The position numbers and the translations under genes were made by a program. DNA of 64,000 nt from Paenibacillus baekrokdamisoli (GTDB lineage Bacteria; Bacillota; Bacilli; Paenibacillales; Paenibacillaceae): the NCBI RefSeq assembly GCF_003945345.1, contig NZ_AP019308.1, positions 3,100,001 through 3,164,000 on the forward strand, in the 5' to 3' direction. The notes beneath the pieces are model-generated. The model was not told where the DNA came from and made no database searches. It worked only from the letters and a program-made list of their open reading frames with translations. Below are positions 1-8,280 of this stretch, one piece after another (within the stretch, counting starts at the first letter, position 1; every line of letters starts with the position of its first letter).

Positions 1-312
1 GGTTGCTTCCACATGTGGATAAAGTGAACCCTCTCCTGCTTCCAATCCCTCTAACTCATACTGCAGCATTAACTCATCCGCACGATCTCTAGCAGCTTTG
101 GAACTATCAGGCATGACCTGATTCCAAATATCATGCAGCAGCATGCCTAAACAGCCTAACAGCTTCTCAACTGGAGGCGTGGGTTCCATGTATAGCTTCT
201 CTTCCCGAAGCGTTGCAAAAATACGTTCATGTACACCAATCAAGAGCGTATCTGTCTCAAATAAGGTTCCGTCCATATCAAAAATCATCGCTTGAGGCGC
301 TTTTAAATGCAT
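1..312 (-). CDS. HAD-superfamily hydrolase (partial, C-terminus outside window)
   Basis: This is the N-terminal ~104 residues of a haloacid-dehalogenase-fold phosphohydrolase; the rest lies off the left edge. The catalytic motif I is clear near the start (MIFDMDGTLFETD, nucleophile Asp followed by acid/base Asp), followed by an all-alpha cap region. The substrate cannot be told from this fragment; PpaX/Gph-like or beta-phosphoglucomutase-like enzymes share the layout. The start is uncertain: ATG at 312 gives a typical short N-terminus but sits far from the GGGGAG Shine-Dalgarno, an in-frame ATG lies at 348, and a CTG at 324 is best spaced. It is divergent from the riboswitch-controlled gene to its right. 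Confidence 0.8.
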   Translation of the reverse strand, partial: MHLKAPQAMIFDMDGTLFETDTLLIGVHERIFATLREEKLYMEPTPPVEKLLGCLGMLLHDIWNQVMPDSSKAARDRADELMLQYELEGLEAGEGSLYPHVEAT

Positions 313-404
313 GTGATTGGTCAGGTTGCTCTCCCCTTTTTCCTTCATTGTGTCTTCATGATAACTGAAAAGAGAGGACAAGAGCAAGATGGTTATAAAT
401 CGGA

Positions 405-433
405 TTGCTTTCAACATTCTTATCGGGTATAGT
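405..433 (+). promoter_or_regulatory. Sigma-A-type promoter for the riboswitch RNA
   Basis: TTGCTT (405-410) and TATAGT (428-433) are separated by exactly 17 nt, which would start transcription near 440, just ahead of the riboswitch aptamer. This is seen directly in the sequence; activity is inferred. Confidence 0.7.
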
Positions 434-454
434 AGTTTCTAATGTAACTTAATA

Positions 455-556
455 AGTAAGGTTTCTAGGGTTCCGCAGTATAACTTACTGGTCTGGTCCG
501 AGGGAGGCCCACGGATATTATTCCGTGAACACACGGAGGGAAAAAAGCCCGGGAGG
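455..556 (+). promoter_or_regulatory. ykkC-class riboswitch, guanidine-I type
   Basis: The conserved ykkC aptamer blocks appear in order with normal spacing: CTAGGGTTCCG (465-475), CTGGTCCGAG (about 488-502), an extra variable stem (508-529), ACACGGAGGG (531-540), an A-run, and GCCCGGGAG (547-555). From family knowledge, subtype-1 ykkC RNAs bind guanidinium and switch on exporters or guanidine-degrading enzymes; subtype 2 RNAs bind ppGpp, PRPP or nucleoside diphosphates. The block sequences look most like subtype 1, but that split depends on a few pocket bases and should be confirmed by covariance-model search. The 3' GCCCGGGA is shared between aptamer P3 and the terminator that follows, so ligand binding should prevent termination. 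Confidence 0.88.
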
Positions 557-587
557 TATCGTTTAACGATATGTCCCGGGCTTTTTT
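547..587 (+). terminator. Riboswitch expression-platform terminator
   Basis: GCCCGGGA (547-554) pairs with TCCCGGGC (574-581), with an inner stem across 558-571, followed by six T residues. The 5' arm overlaps the 3' strand of the aptamer, so aptamer folding and terminator folding are mutually exclusive. Confidence 0.9.
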
Positions 588-609
588 CTGTTAAAAGAGG
601 AGGATATTC

Positions 610-933
610 ATGGATTTTATTTTGCAAAACAAATGGTTTATCTTATTGACTCTTGAGGTGCTTGCATGGTTAGCGACCTTTTTTATGATGTATGCACGCT
701 ACCGACTTGGTTCAACAGCATTATTCAGAGCAGGAGCAATCCTGACCGTCTTAACAGGCGTTATCCCTCAGGTCGTTCTAGGCATCATTAATTTGATAGT
801 TGAACATACATTCGATCTGTTCACGTTCATCATTATTCTCTTCATTATTTATGGTTTGACATTGGGGCGCAAACAAATTAAAAAGCTTGATGTATGGGCT
901 CAGCGCAAATTATCAAAAAAGAATGCGGTCTAG
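610..933 (+). CDS. Small three-helix membrane protein under guanidine-type riboswitch, function unknown
   Basis: A 107-residue integral membrane protein with three predicted helices (about residues 7-29, 39-62 and 67-86) and a strongly basic C-terminal tail (RKQIKKL onwards) that should be cytosolic. I do not recognise a characterised family; it is not the SMR/EmrE fold usually found behind guanidine-I riboswitches, which has four helices and a conserved membrane Glu. AGGAGGA (about 598-604) lies five bases before the ATG. It is the only gene between the riboswitch and the convergent neighbour, and its stop codon is one base from that neighbour's stop. The riboswitch suggests a role in guanidinium handling, for example export or sensing; that is inference. 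Confidence 0.85.
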   Translation: MDFILQNKWFILLTLEVLAWLATFFMMYARYRLGSTALFRAGAILTVLTGVIPQVVLGIINLIVEHTFDLFTFIIILFIIYGLTLGRKQIKKLDVWAQRKLSKKNAV

Positions 934-934
934 C

Positions 935-2083
935 TTACCATTTGGAAGCATCAATATCCTGTGGTCGCAGTCCTTTCCATACATTAGGCATATCAACAAG
1001 CTCCGGATGCTCAAAGACAAGGAAAGCGGTCGGTAAATACCGGCCCTCCGGGCTTTTGGTTGACGGTTTATTCAGCACTGCTCCGTCCTTGACTAGCACT
1101 GTTGATGAACCACCATCCAAATTAGCCGCTATGACCGCACCATGATCAAGCATAATTTGCTGCACATCATACAGATTCGCACCTATGCTATGTCCAGGCT
1201 GGCGACCATCAATAACGACAAAAAGAATAGCTCCATCTGCTCGCTGTCCCATCGCTGTCCGCGGTGCAATTCCCCATCCATCCGCAGCATTCTTAATTAA
1301 ACCTTTTCCATTAACGATAAGTCGAGGCTGGAACGTAACAGCTTCCTGAACACCCATATCTTGAATTTCATTAAGGGAATAACGCCCCGCTATCATCTTT
1401 CCTTCCTTATCCAGTCCAACGATTTGCGTTGATTTCTTTTTACCTAAATCATCATAGTAGATTTTACCTTGGGACATTACAATACCAATAGGCTGAAAAC
1501 CATTACCCTGCCAATTAGGGTCGGAGAATCCGCCACCATTAACACCAGCAATTGCTCCCGTGCGCTTAACCATACTGGAAACGCGCTCGCCCCGACCAGG
1601 TTTGCTAGGAACTCCTAGCCTTATTTTCGTCGGATCTTTAACCGTCATCACATATCCGGAGTAACCCGTTCCTGAGATCGGTTCAATTTGAACTAAATCC
1701 TTTTCAGACTCTACATTGGACCCCAAACCAAGTCGTTGAATCGTATGAGTATCACGCTCATCTCCCATCGCATTGAAGTGGTCCTGGTATTCCTTGACTC
1801 GACTGTCGAGCGCTTCTTGACCGATAATATATTTAGCCCACTGCCGATGCTGGGTCGTAATGAGCGTATCTGCCATCAAATAACGGAAGTTATTTCCAGA
1901 AGGCGTTAAGAATAACCAGCCTATCGCAGTAACGCCAAGCAATACAGCAAAAGTCATTATATACATAAATAAACGAAAAAATCGTCCTTTACGTTTTTTG
2001 GTTTGTTTCGGTTTCTTCTTCGACACCGTTCGTGGAGCTATCGGCTGATCCATTGATGAAGCCCTCACAACTTTCGTTTCCAT
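935..2083 (-). CDS. Membrane-anchored phosphodiester glycosidase (NAGPA-domain) protein
   Basis: A 382-residue protein with a basic cytosolic N-terminus, one transmembrane anchor (about residues 34-56) and an extracellular domain of the phosphodiester glycosidase family (NAGPA/DUF2233). Motifs typical of that domain are visible: VNGGGFSDPNW in the middle, IAPRTAMGQ, the DGR of FVVIDGRQPG, and ANLDGGSSTVLV near the C-terminus. Relatives are often annotated as exopolysaccharide biosynthesis proteins and cleave sugar-1-phosphodiester bonds; the bacterial substrate is generally unknown, with cell-wall glycopolymers a possibility. It is a single gene, convergent with the riboswitch-controlled gene and separated by over 200 bp from the cotJ terminator. 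Confidence 0.85.
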   Translation of the reverse strand: METKVVRASSMDQPIAPRTVSKKKPKQTKKRKGRFFRLFMYIMTFAVLLGVTAIGWLFLTPSGNNFRYLMADTLITTQHRQWAKYIIGQEALDSRVKEYQDHFNAMGDERDTHTIQRLGLGSNVESEKDLVQIEPISGTGYSGYVMTVKDPTKIRLGVPSKPGRGERVSSMVKRTGAIAGVNGGGFSDPNWQGNGFQPIGIVMSQGKIYYDDLGKKKSTQIVGLDKEGKMIAGRYSLNEIQDMGVQEAVTFQPRLIVNGKGLIKNAADGWGIAPRTAMGQRADGAILFVVIDGRQPGHSIGANLYDVQQIMLDHGAVIAANLDGGSSTVLVKDGAVLNKPSTKSPEGRYLPTAFLVFEHPELVDMPNVWKGLRPQDIDASKW

Positions 2084-2239
2084 TTGCCTCTTCGCCTCCT
2101 TCTATTGCTATCCTCGTCCTTCCTACTAAACGCATAACACCCCCTAAAAGTTTCAGCATAGGATGTCATCCGACAAAACTAGTGCTTGTTCGTCAATAAA
2201 ATACTCACTTAAACATCCATTTTTATACATAAAAAGCAC

Positions 2240-2266
2240 AAAAAAACCCGGTCTCAATGACCAGGC
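2240..2266 (-). terminator. Terminator of the cotJ operon
   Basis: On the minus strand the CCTGGTC / GACCGGG stem with a five-base loop is followed by seven T residues, about 35 bp after the cotJC stop codon. Confidence 0.8.
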
Positions 2267-2299
2267 ATCCCTCTTTTTCTATTAGAAAAGCTTTGCAAA

Positions 2300-2869
2300 C
2301 TAATATACTTTTTTCGTATCCCGATCGGCTTTAATAATTTCTACCGCTTCCTTAAAACGCATGGCATGAACAATTTCGCGCTGACGCAAAAACTTTAAGC
2401 TATCCTGCAAATCCACATCATCTGTCATATCAATAATCCATTGATACGTAGCTCGCGCCTTCTCTTCTGCTGCAATGTCCTCGTAAAGATCAGCTAACGG
2501 ATCACCCTTAGCTGCGATGTAAGCAGCCGTCCATGGCACACCCGACGCATTATTATAATAGAGCGCGCTATCATGGTTCGCGTAGTGTGGCCCTAACCCA
2601 GCGGCTTCCAGCTGCTGAGGAGTAGCATCCTTAGTGAGCTTATAAATCATCGTGGCAATCATTTCCAGATGAGCAAATTCTTCAGTTCCAATATCTGTGA
2701 GTAAGCCGACGACCTTATCAGGAATCGAATAGCGCTGATTCATATATCGCAGTGCCGCAGAAAGCTCTCCATCCGCTCCGCCATATTGCTCCACAAGATA
2801 TCTCGCTACCCTTGGGTCACATTTGCTGACACGAACGGGGTACTGCAGCTTTTTCTCATAAATAAACAT
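2300..2869 (-). CDS. cotJC: Spore coat protein CotJC, manganese-catalase family
   Basis: A 189-residue, full-length CotJC with a dinuclear-manganese catalase fold. Metal-ligand segments typical of the family are visible: the ELSAALRYMNQRY helix, the TEEFAHLEM helix, the AAEEKARATY helix and the IVHAMRFKEA helix, each carrying Glu or His ligands. CotJ proteins are made in the mother cell under sigma-E and become part of the inner coat; catalase activity of CotJC varies by species. AGGAGGG lies about nine bases upstream of the ATG. It is the last gene of cotJABC, 77 bp after cotJB, and is followed by a terminator. Confidence 0.95.
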   Translation of the reverse strand: MFIYEKKLQYPVRVSKCDPRVARYLVEQYGGADGELSAALRYMNQRYSIPDKVVGLLTDIGTEEFAHLEMIATMIYKLTKDATPQQLEAAGLGPHYANHDSALYYNNASGVPWTAAYIAAKGDPLADLYEDIAAEEKARATYQWIIDMTDDVDLQDSLKFLRQREIVHAMRFKEAVEIIKADRDTKKVY

Positions 2870-2946
2870 TGTATTCTATCCCTCCTAGAAGTCGTTCATC
2901 AAGGCTCAGCTGCCTGATGTTATCCTCAATCACATCATATCTATCG

Positions 2947-3210
2947 TTATACCTGCCACGGCCAAGGTGTTTCAGACCATTGCCAAGGATACTTGGAAAA
3001 ACTGTTCCCAAATTGAAGGAGCGGCCCATACTGCATCTCAAATTCATGTGCACAATGCTGACGCTGCTGTGCAAGCTGATTAAACTGCTGGAGTGCCTGC
3101 AAGTCATTGGGATGTGTATCTAAGTATAAGGTTAACTCAACAAGTGCAAAATCAAGCTGCTGCAGCTCAAGCAGCTTCCGATAGTACTGTTCATCGAGTT
3201 TAGTCATCAT
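2947..3210 (-). CDS. cotJB: Spore coat protein CotJB
   Basis: An 87-residue protein of the CotJB family: an N-terminal YYRKLLELQQLDFALVELTL helix, the LDTHPND turn, and a Trp/Pro-rich C-terminus (PWQWSETPWPWQV) characteristic of CotJB. It starts five bases after the cotJA stop codon, so translation is probably coupled. Two adjacent ATG codons (3210 and 3207) are both possible starts. Its role, with CotJA and CotJC, is assembly of the spore coat; the biochemical function is not known. Confidence 0.95.
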   Translation of the reverse strand: MMTKLDEQYYRKLLELQQLDFALVELTLYLDTHPNDLQALQQFNQLAQQRQHCAHEFEMQYGPLLQFGNSFSKYPWQWSETPWPWQV

Positions 3211-3215
3211 TTACC

Positions 3216-3437
3216 TTATCCCTTCTTTTCGCATTTAGATTCGTAAGGGCTGAACAAAGCAGGCCATAACGTGCCATAGCGAAGCGCATCCTGCAATGAG
3301 AATTGTGGCAGATTCATTGGCTGAAAGGGGATGAATTGGTTAGGCGGCATCGAGTATGTTTTCACATACTTCGGTGGACAAGGATCGAAGGGTCCAATAA
3401 AGGGATACCATTCTCGGGTTGGCTTATTGACGTTCAC
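3216..3437 (-). CDS. cotJA: Spore coat associated protein CotJA
   Basis: A 73-residue CotJA with the family core GPFDPCPPKYVKTYSMPP NQFIPFQPMNLPQFS and the ending GTLWPALFSPYE. The open frame runs 51 codons further upstream, but a GTG at 3437 with a perfect AGGAGG seven bases before it restores the usual family length (about 70-80 residues), so I use it. It is the first gene of the cotJ operon. The upstream 150 bp probably holds the sporulation promoter; I could not place a convincing sigma-E box. Confidence 0.9.
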   Translation of the reverse strand: MNVNKPTREWYPFIGPFDPCPPKYVKTYSMPPNQFIPFQPMNLPQFSLQDALRYGTLWPALFSPYESKCEKKG

Positions 3438-3724
3438 TTTAACGCCTCCTAATTTTTTTACATGGCATTGCACAGAGTTTCCAATTATATGGAAGCTCTT
3501 GATGAAGCTGATATCGTCAGCATCCACATTGTATTTACAGCCAGCTTTGCCTGACGCGCTGCCTGAACATGGTCTTCCTATAGCTATCATATGAAATGAG
3601 CCTAGCTGTTTTTCTCACTGTCTTTAATTTTTTATTTCTGATTTCCCGGGGAATATTACAACTTGTTCCAAGACCAGACCAGAAGAAATGATTGAAGGAC
3701 TTCTATTCAATTGTCGCATGATAC

Positions 3725-3769
3725 AAAAAGACTACCACCCCAGCAGTTCATGCTGCTGAGGCGGTAGTC
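3725..3769 (-). terminator. Hairpin terminator downstream of the CNNM/CorC gene
   Basis: GACTACC (3730-3736) pairs with GGTAGTC (3763-3769), with an inner CAGCAG / CTGCTG stem, and a T-run follows on the minus strand. It lies about 260 bp past the stop codon of the gene ending at 4031, beyond the palindromic element. Confidence 0.7.
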
Positions 3770-3837
3770 CGATCTTGTGACTTATTAGCTATACTTATAG
3801 CTCTAACCTATAATCAGTGCTTGTCATCACGACTAAC

Positions 3838-3971
3838 AAAGCGAAGCGGACGGAATCGTTCTGAAGAAGCGATAGCGTTCGCCTTTGTCTCACGATTTCT
3901 ACCCCTAAGGGATAGAATCAGGAAATAGGGAGACAACAGCGATCGTAAGAATGATCCGTCTGCAAAGCGGG
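3838..3971. repeat. Large imperfect palindromic intergenic element
   Basis: The 134-bp stretch folds on itself across a centre near 3904. Paired blocks from outside in are GACGGA/TCCGTC with neighbouring TTCT/AGAA, GCGAT/ATCGC, TTGTCTC/GAGACAA, ATTTC/GAAAT and CCCC/GGG. There is no open frame. It would sit in the 3' untranslated region of the minus-strand gene at 4031. I recall closely similar palindromes in other Paenibacillus intergenic regions, but cannot check this here; no second copy is in the window. Confidence 0.7.
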
Positions 3972-4030
3972 CAGTATTGAGCCAATACTTATGTATTCCA
4001 CCTATGTATTTTCACTTATGAATGTATATC

Positions 4031-5365
4031 TTAGGTGCTTATTTCTTCTGTTTCATCGCTTTTCAACTTAAAGATATTTACCCGAAGCACGCGAATGCGC
4101 TCACTTTCAGCTACCTCAAAGACGTAGCCTTCATGCTCGATTTTCTTGCCTTTGACTGGGTTACCCTCCAAACGAGTGAACAACCAGCCTCCAATAGAAT
4201 CAACATCGTCATCTTCTATTGTTAGGTTAAACATATCATTCACATCTTCAATGAGCATACGACCATCAACTGAGGTCACATCTCCCTTGACGATGATGCT
4301 TGGCTGCACATTATCAAATTCATCATGAATCTCACCTACAATTTCCTCGAGAATGGATTCTGTCGTTAGCATACCAGCTGTTCCGCCATATTCATCAACG
4401 ACAATGGCAATCTGTGAATGTCTCTTCTGCATAAGCTTCAAAACATGACTGATTTCCATCGATTCTGGGACGTTAAGGATCGGACGAAGAAATTTAGTTA
4501 ACGTTTGATCCTCATCAGGATCGGCAGTGAGCAGATCCGTAATATGAACAAATCCGATCAACTGATCTTTATCCTCCACACATACCGGATAGCGTGTATG
4601 CTTCGTGGAATAGACAATTTTCATATTCTCTTGAAAGGACAAGTCTTCGTACAAGCAGTCCATGTCTGTACGAGGAAGCATAATTTCACGCGCCAATCGA
4701 TCTGAAAACTCGAAAATATTATCAAATAAAGTAAGCTCATCCTTATCGATAATGCCACTCTTCGCACTCTGATTCATCAAAATACGTATTTCTTCTTCCG
4801 TGTGGGCCGAATCATGCTCGCTTGCCGGCTTAACGCCAAAAAGTCGAAGCAGCCGGTTTGCTGAACCATTCAGGAGCCAAATGACAGGGAGAAAGAGGCG
4901 ATAAAAGTACAGCAATGGCATCGATAACCACAATGAAGTCGCCTCCGACTTCTGAATCGCGAGCGTCTTTGGTGCAAGCTCACCCAAAACAATATGTAAG
5001 AACGTAATGACTAAAAAGCCGATTAGAACAGAAACAGTTGTAATTACTGTACCATCCTCCATCCCGAATTTATGAAGAATAGGTTCTACGATTAGATGCG
5101 ATATCGCAGGCTCACCTACCCAACCCAATCCGAGTGAAGCAAGCGTAATGCCAAGCTGGGTTGCTGATAAATAGGAATCCAGCCTTTTATTTACAGTAAG
5201 CGCATATTTTGCTCGTTTATGGCCTTCATTGGAAAGCTGCATTAAACGCGATTGCCTTACTTTTACAAGCGAGAACTCCGCTGCAACGAAGAAACCGTTA
5301 AGCAATACAAGAATGATTACAACTAATAAATTCCAAAAAATGCTGCTTGTATCAAAATGTTCCAA
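4031..5365 (-). CDS. CNNM/CorC-family (HlyC-like) membrane protein
   Basis: A 444-residue protein with the three-part family layout: an N-terminal DUF21 transmembrane domain (about residues 1-200, with the NGFFVAAEFSLVKVRQSR motif), a pair of CBS domains (about 215-335, EIMLPRTDMDCL and VVDEYGGTAGMLT), and a C-terminal CorC_HlyC domain (about 355-435). Proteins of this kind were named hemolysins but are now linked to Mg2+ (or Na+/Mg2+) efflux, as in MpfA/YhdP. A CBS pair suggests nucleotide or Mg-ATP sensing. It lies 36 bp after the yfkAB stop codon on the same strand and may be cotranscribed with it. Confidence 0.92.
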   Translation of the reverse strand: MEHFDTSSIFWNLLVVIILVLLNGFFVAAEFSLVKVRQSRLMQLSNEGHKRAKYALTVNKRLDSYLSATQLGITLASLGLGWVGEPAISHLIVEPILHKFGMEDGTVITTVSVLIGFLVITFLHIVLGELAPKTLAIQKSEATSLWLSMPLLYFYRLFLPVIWLLNGSANRLLRLFGVKPASEHDSAHTEEEIRILMNQSAKSGIIDKDELTLFDNIFEFSDRLAREIMLPRTDMDCLYEDLSFQENMKIVYSTKHTRYPVCVEDKDQLIGFVHITDLLTADPDEDQTLTKFLRPILNVPESMEISHVLKLMQKRHSQIAIVVDEYGGTAGMLTTESILEEIVGEIHDEFDNVQPSIIVKGDVTSVDGRMLIEDVNDMFNLTIEDDDVDSIGGWLFTRLEGNPVKGKKIEHEGYVFEVAESERIRVLRVNIFKLKSDETEEIST

Positions 5366-5401
5366 CCGGATTGTTCGCTCCTCTCATCCACTCTTATAAG
5401 A

Positions 5402-6544
5402 TCATCTCTCTTGGATCGCTTCACGAACTGTAAAATCAACGTCTCGATAATACATGTCTTTGACAAGAAGATTGGGACCGCAGCAGCCCACAGCTGGACA
5501 ATGACAATCAACACTCTTAGCCAGAGGATGATCAATCCAACGCTCGAACAATGCATCAAGACGATCTGAGCTAATATTGCCGAAGGCAGGAATATCTGAA
5601 AAATCCGTAACGAATACTTCACCAGTGAACAAGTTAACATTTAAGCGATTGCGACCATCAGGATCATTCCGTACCGTTACATTCGGTTCTTTAGCTAACC
5701 TACGCAGCAAAGTGCGATCTTCTGAATCCTCACTACAATGAAAGAAAGGAAGTGTTCCAAACAACATCCATACTGAAGGATCACGGTTGTCCAGCAGGCT
5801 TGCGATCGAATCACGCATCTCCTTCTTATTTATAACCGGTAAATCAACTGCGAATGCACTTGGATACATAGGATGTACTTCATGACGCTTACAGCCCATC
5901 TCAACGATTAGTTTGTGAATGTCTGCCATCTTCGTATGCGTCCGAAAATTAATCATCGACTCGGCTGAAACATATAGACCGCCAGCACTTAGCCGTTTAG
6001 TATTACCAATCATTCTTTCATATAACCGAGCAGCTGCCTCATAAGAAACGGAATGCCCACTCTTTGCAAAGCCAACTTGATGGAAATCAGCAGCCTCCGT
6101 GTAGTTAAATGAAATATGCATCACATCTAGATACGGAGCTATCGCTTCATAACGATTGTAATCCAATGTCACATTGGAGTTAATTTGGGAGCGCACACCG
6201 CGACTCCTTGCATATTTTAGAAGCGGAATGATATATTCCTTTACCGTTTTATCGGAAAAAGTGGGCTCGCCGCCTGTTATGCTTATCGTCTGCAAATGCT
6301 CGACTTCATCAAGTCGACTTAACATGGAGTCTAAGGGCAGCTTGGCAGGCTCAGCCATGACCAACGTATCACCAACTGCGCAGTGTTCGCAGCGCATATT
6401 ACATAAATTCGAAATGGTCATCTCTACACTGGTCAGCTGATGACGGCCAAATTGACGAAGCGAACTAATGGGGTCCCATGGATCATCGGACGGAGAAAAA
6501 GATGGAAAAATAGGTTTCTGGGTTAATGATATGGCGTTTTGCAT
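5402..6544 (-). CDS. yfkAB: Radical SAM/CxCxxxxC protein YfkAB
   Basis: A 380-residue radical SAM enzyme. The iron-sulphur cluster motif CNMRCEHC (CxxxCxxC) lies near residue 48, followed by the ITGGEPTFSD SAM-binding segment. The C-terminus carries the second family signature CHCPAVGC (CxCxxxxC), which defines the YfkAB group and may hold an auxiliary cluster. In some Bacilli the reading frame was recorded as two genes, yfkA and yfkB; here it is one continuous frame. The reaction is not known. The upstream 275 bp separates it from the HD-GYP gene terminator, so it probably has its own promoter. Confidence 0.92.
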   Translation of the reverse strand: MQNAISLTQKPIFPSFSPSDDPWDPISSLRQFGRHQLTSVEMTISNLCNMRCEHCAVGDTLVMAEPAKLPLDSMLSRLDEVEHLQTISITGGEPTFSDKTVKEYIIPLLKYARSRGVRSQINSNVTLDYNRYEAIAPYLDVMHISFNYTEAADFHQVGFAKSGHSVSYEAAARLYERMIGNTKRLSAGGLYVSAESMINFRTHTKMADIHKLIVEMGCKRHEVHPMYPSAFAVDLPVINKKEMRDSIASLLDNRDPSVWMLFGTLPFFHCSEDSEDRTLLRRLAKEPNVTVRNDPDGRNRLNVNLFTGEVFVTDFSDIPAFGNISSDRLDALFERWIDHPLAKSVDCHCPAVGCCGPNLLVKDMYYRDVDFTVREAIQER

Positions 6545-6769
6545 ATATTCAGCACCTGACTTTAGACATAAGAATAAGTCGTATTTCTATTATTGTAATA
6601 TCAAGGGGATGTTCGTTGCAAATCACTTACGTAAATATTGTAACACTCTTTTATGCGACTATGAAAAAAGAAAACAGGCAAGACCCGCATTGGCGGCGGT
6701 ATTTTGTTGTATTATCCTTAAGGAATAGAAGAAAAAGGTAGATATGGAACTTGTGCCCTCATTAAGTTC

Positions 6770-6795
6770 AAAAAAGAAGCCTATTCGGCTCCTTA
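6770..6795 (-). terminator. Terminator of the first HD-GYP gene
   Basis: On the minus strand AAGGAGCC pairs with GGCTTCTT around a five-base loop and runs into six T residues, about 25 bp after the stop codon at 6821. Confidence 0.8.
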
Positions 6796-6820
6796 GTATA
6801 CCAATATTCTATGAAATTCG

Positions 6821-7936
6821 CTATGCACCAGATGTTCCTGCAAGAGAAGGCTCTTCATTCACAGCTATAATCATGGTTGTCAAATTAGTGGACAAATCAA
6901 TCTCATATGGCACTTTAAGCTCTTCACCCGTCTCGCCATAAAGAACTCGGATAACAGGCCGATGCGCACAAGAAGAATTGATATCCATAACTACACCAGA
7001 CTCTCCCGTATGCAGCTTCACGGTTATTCCAAGTGGATAAATAGCAACTTTATCTCGAAATAGTTGGAGCATCCTCTGCTCGTAGAGCGTACCAGAGCCT
7101 GCATATAATGATTCCACAGCTTGATGAGGAAGCATTGGGCTTCGGTAAATTCGCGTCGTCGTCATGGCGTCATAAGAGTCGACAAGCCCAATCCACTTCG
7201 CATATTCATGAATTTCATTGCCATTAATGCCACGTGGATACCCGCTGCCATCCAAACGTTCATGATGCTGATAAGCGCAATGAGCGGCCAGCAATGGAAT
7301 ATTCGGCTCATCCTTGAGCAAATAATATCCGCGCTCTGCATGCCGCTTCATTTCTTCATACTCATCATGAGTGAGTGATCCCGTTTTCTTTAGGACATTT
7401 GTATTAATTTGTGTTTTGCCCACATCATGCAGCATAGCACCCAATCCGAGAGTCATTAGCTCCTCTCGTGAATAACCGCTGGCAATGCCAAGAATACTCG
7501 AGTATATACAAACGTTTAATGAATGATTAAATAAATAATTATCCACAATTCCCATATTCATTAACATGACCATGGCATCTTTCTGAGCGGTTAAATCATC
7601 AAGAACCATATTCATAACATGTCGAAACGACTTTCCAATATAGGGGTAGGATACGCCAGTTTTGCTCTTAGGACGGTCCATCATGTCACGAAAGTTAGAA
7701 CGAATTTCCATGAGTGCTCGATGTCTCGTCTCTTCGCTAATAAGATCAGGAATAATGATATCCGAAGTTCTCGGATCTTCAATGTATACGAAACTAATCC
7801 CGCATTCTGACAAGCGACTAATGAGCTTAGTGGTAAGCTCCATTCGTTCACTGAGCAGCACGAGGCCTTCTTCGGAATATATTTTTTTAGCTAGCTTCAT
7901 ACCAGGCTGGCACATATGAATGGGTAATAATCGCAT
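6821..7936 (-). CDS. HD-GYP domain protein, probable cyclic-di-GMP phosphodiesterase
   Basis: A 371-residue cytosolic protein. The HD metal-binding dyad is HDVGK at residues 170-174 and the GYP signature is HHERLDGSGYP at 224-234; HSLNVCIYS at 138-146 supplies an upstream His ligand. This predicts hydrolysis of cyclic-di-GMP. The first ~100 residues form the DUF3391-like N-terminal region common in such proteins, and the last ~60 residues a small beta domain (GITVKLHTGESGVVMDI). It is the same architecture and nearly the same motif positions as the second HD-GYP protein at 22303-23358, so the two are paralogues. Single-gene unit with its own terminator. Confidence 0.92.
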   Translation of the reverse strand: MRLLPIHMCQPGMKLAKKIYSEEGLVLLSERMELTTKLISRLSECGISFVYIEDPRTSDIIIPDLISEETRHRALMEIRSNFRDMMDRPKSKTGVSYPYIGKSFRHVMNMVLDDLTAQKDAMVMLMNMGIVDNYLFNHSLNVCIYSSILGIASGYSREELMTLGLGAMLHDVGKTQINTNVLKKTGSLTHDEYEEMKRHAERGYYLLKDEPNIPLLAAHCAYQHHERLDGSGYPRGINGNEIHEYAKWIGLVDSYDAMTTTRIYRSPMLPHQAVESLYAGSGTLYEQRMLQLFRDKVAIYPLGITVKLHTGESGVVMDINSSCAHRPVIRVLYGETGEELKVPYEIDLSTNLTTMIIAVNEEPSLAGTSGA

Positions 7937-8181
7937 TGTCTCGACCCCTGAATTGCGTCTATTTTCCTATTATAGAGGCTAGATTAACACCTCGTAATGT
8001 TAATGTAAGGGATTTTCAAAAAAAGAGCAAGGAAAAAATTCGTCAATAATCGACAATTCTTTCAATTCATCTATAATAATTTTGTTGTATTTTTTATAAT
8101 TGGTAACTAGGCGCTGTACCTTTCATACGTGAACACAGTAACAAAAAGATTATTCATCAGCTGTCACTCCAGCACATAGTG

Positions 8182-8242
8182 AAGCAGGAGCTCTGTTAGC
8201 AGTCGTTTCTTCTCGAAACAGCTGAGTCCAGGTCTCCTGCTT
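8182..8242. other. Long structured hairpin, no clear terminator tail
   Basis: AAGCAGGA (8182-8189) pairs with TCCTGCTT (8235-8242), enclosing an inner GTTTC/GAAAC hairpin near 8204-8218. It lies downstream of the binding-protein gene and may end or stabilise that transcript, though no T-run follows on the minus strand. Confidence 0.5.
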
Positions 8243-8280
8243 TAGGTAGTACTCTTTTATCCATGAAGTAAAAATCACAC

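Noticed and set aside
3438..3590. N-terminal extension of CotJA (51 codons) as a real part of the protein or a separate small gene
   Set aside because: It contains the perfect AGGAGG of the GTG start and has no resemblance to CotJA relatives; no ribosome site precedes its ATG.
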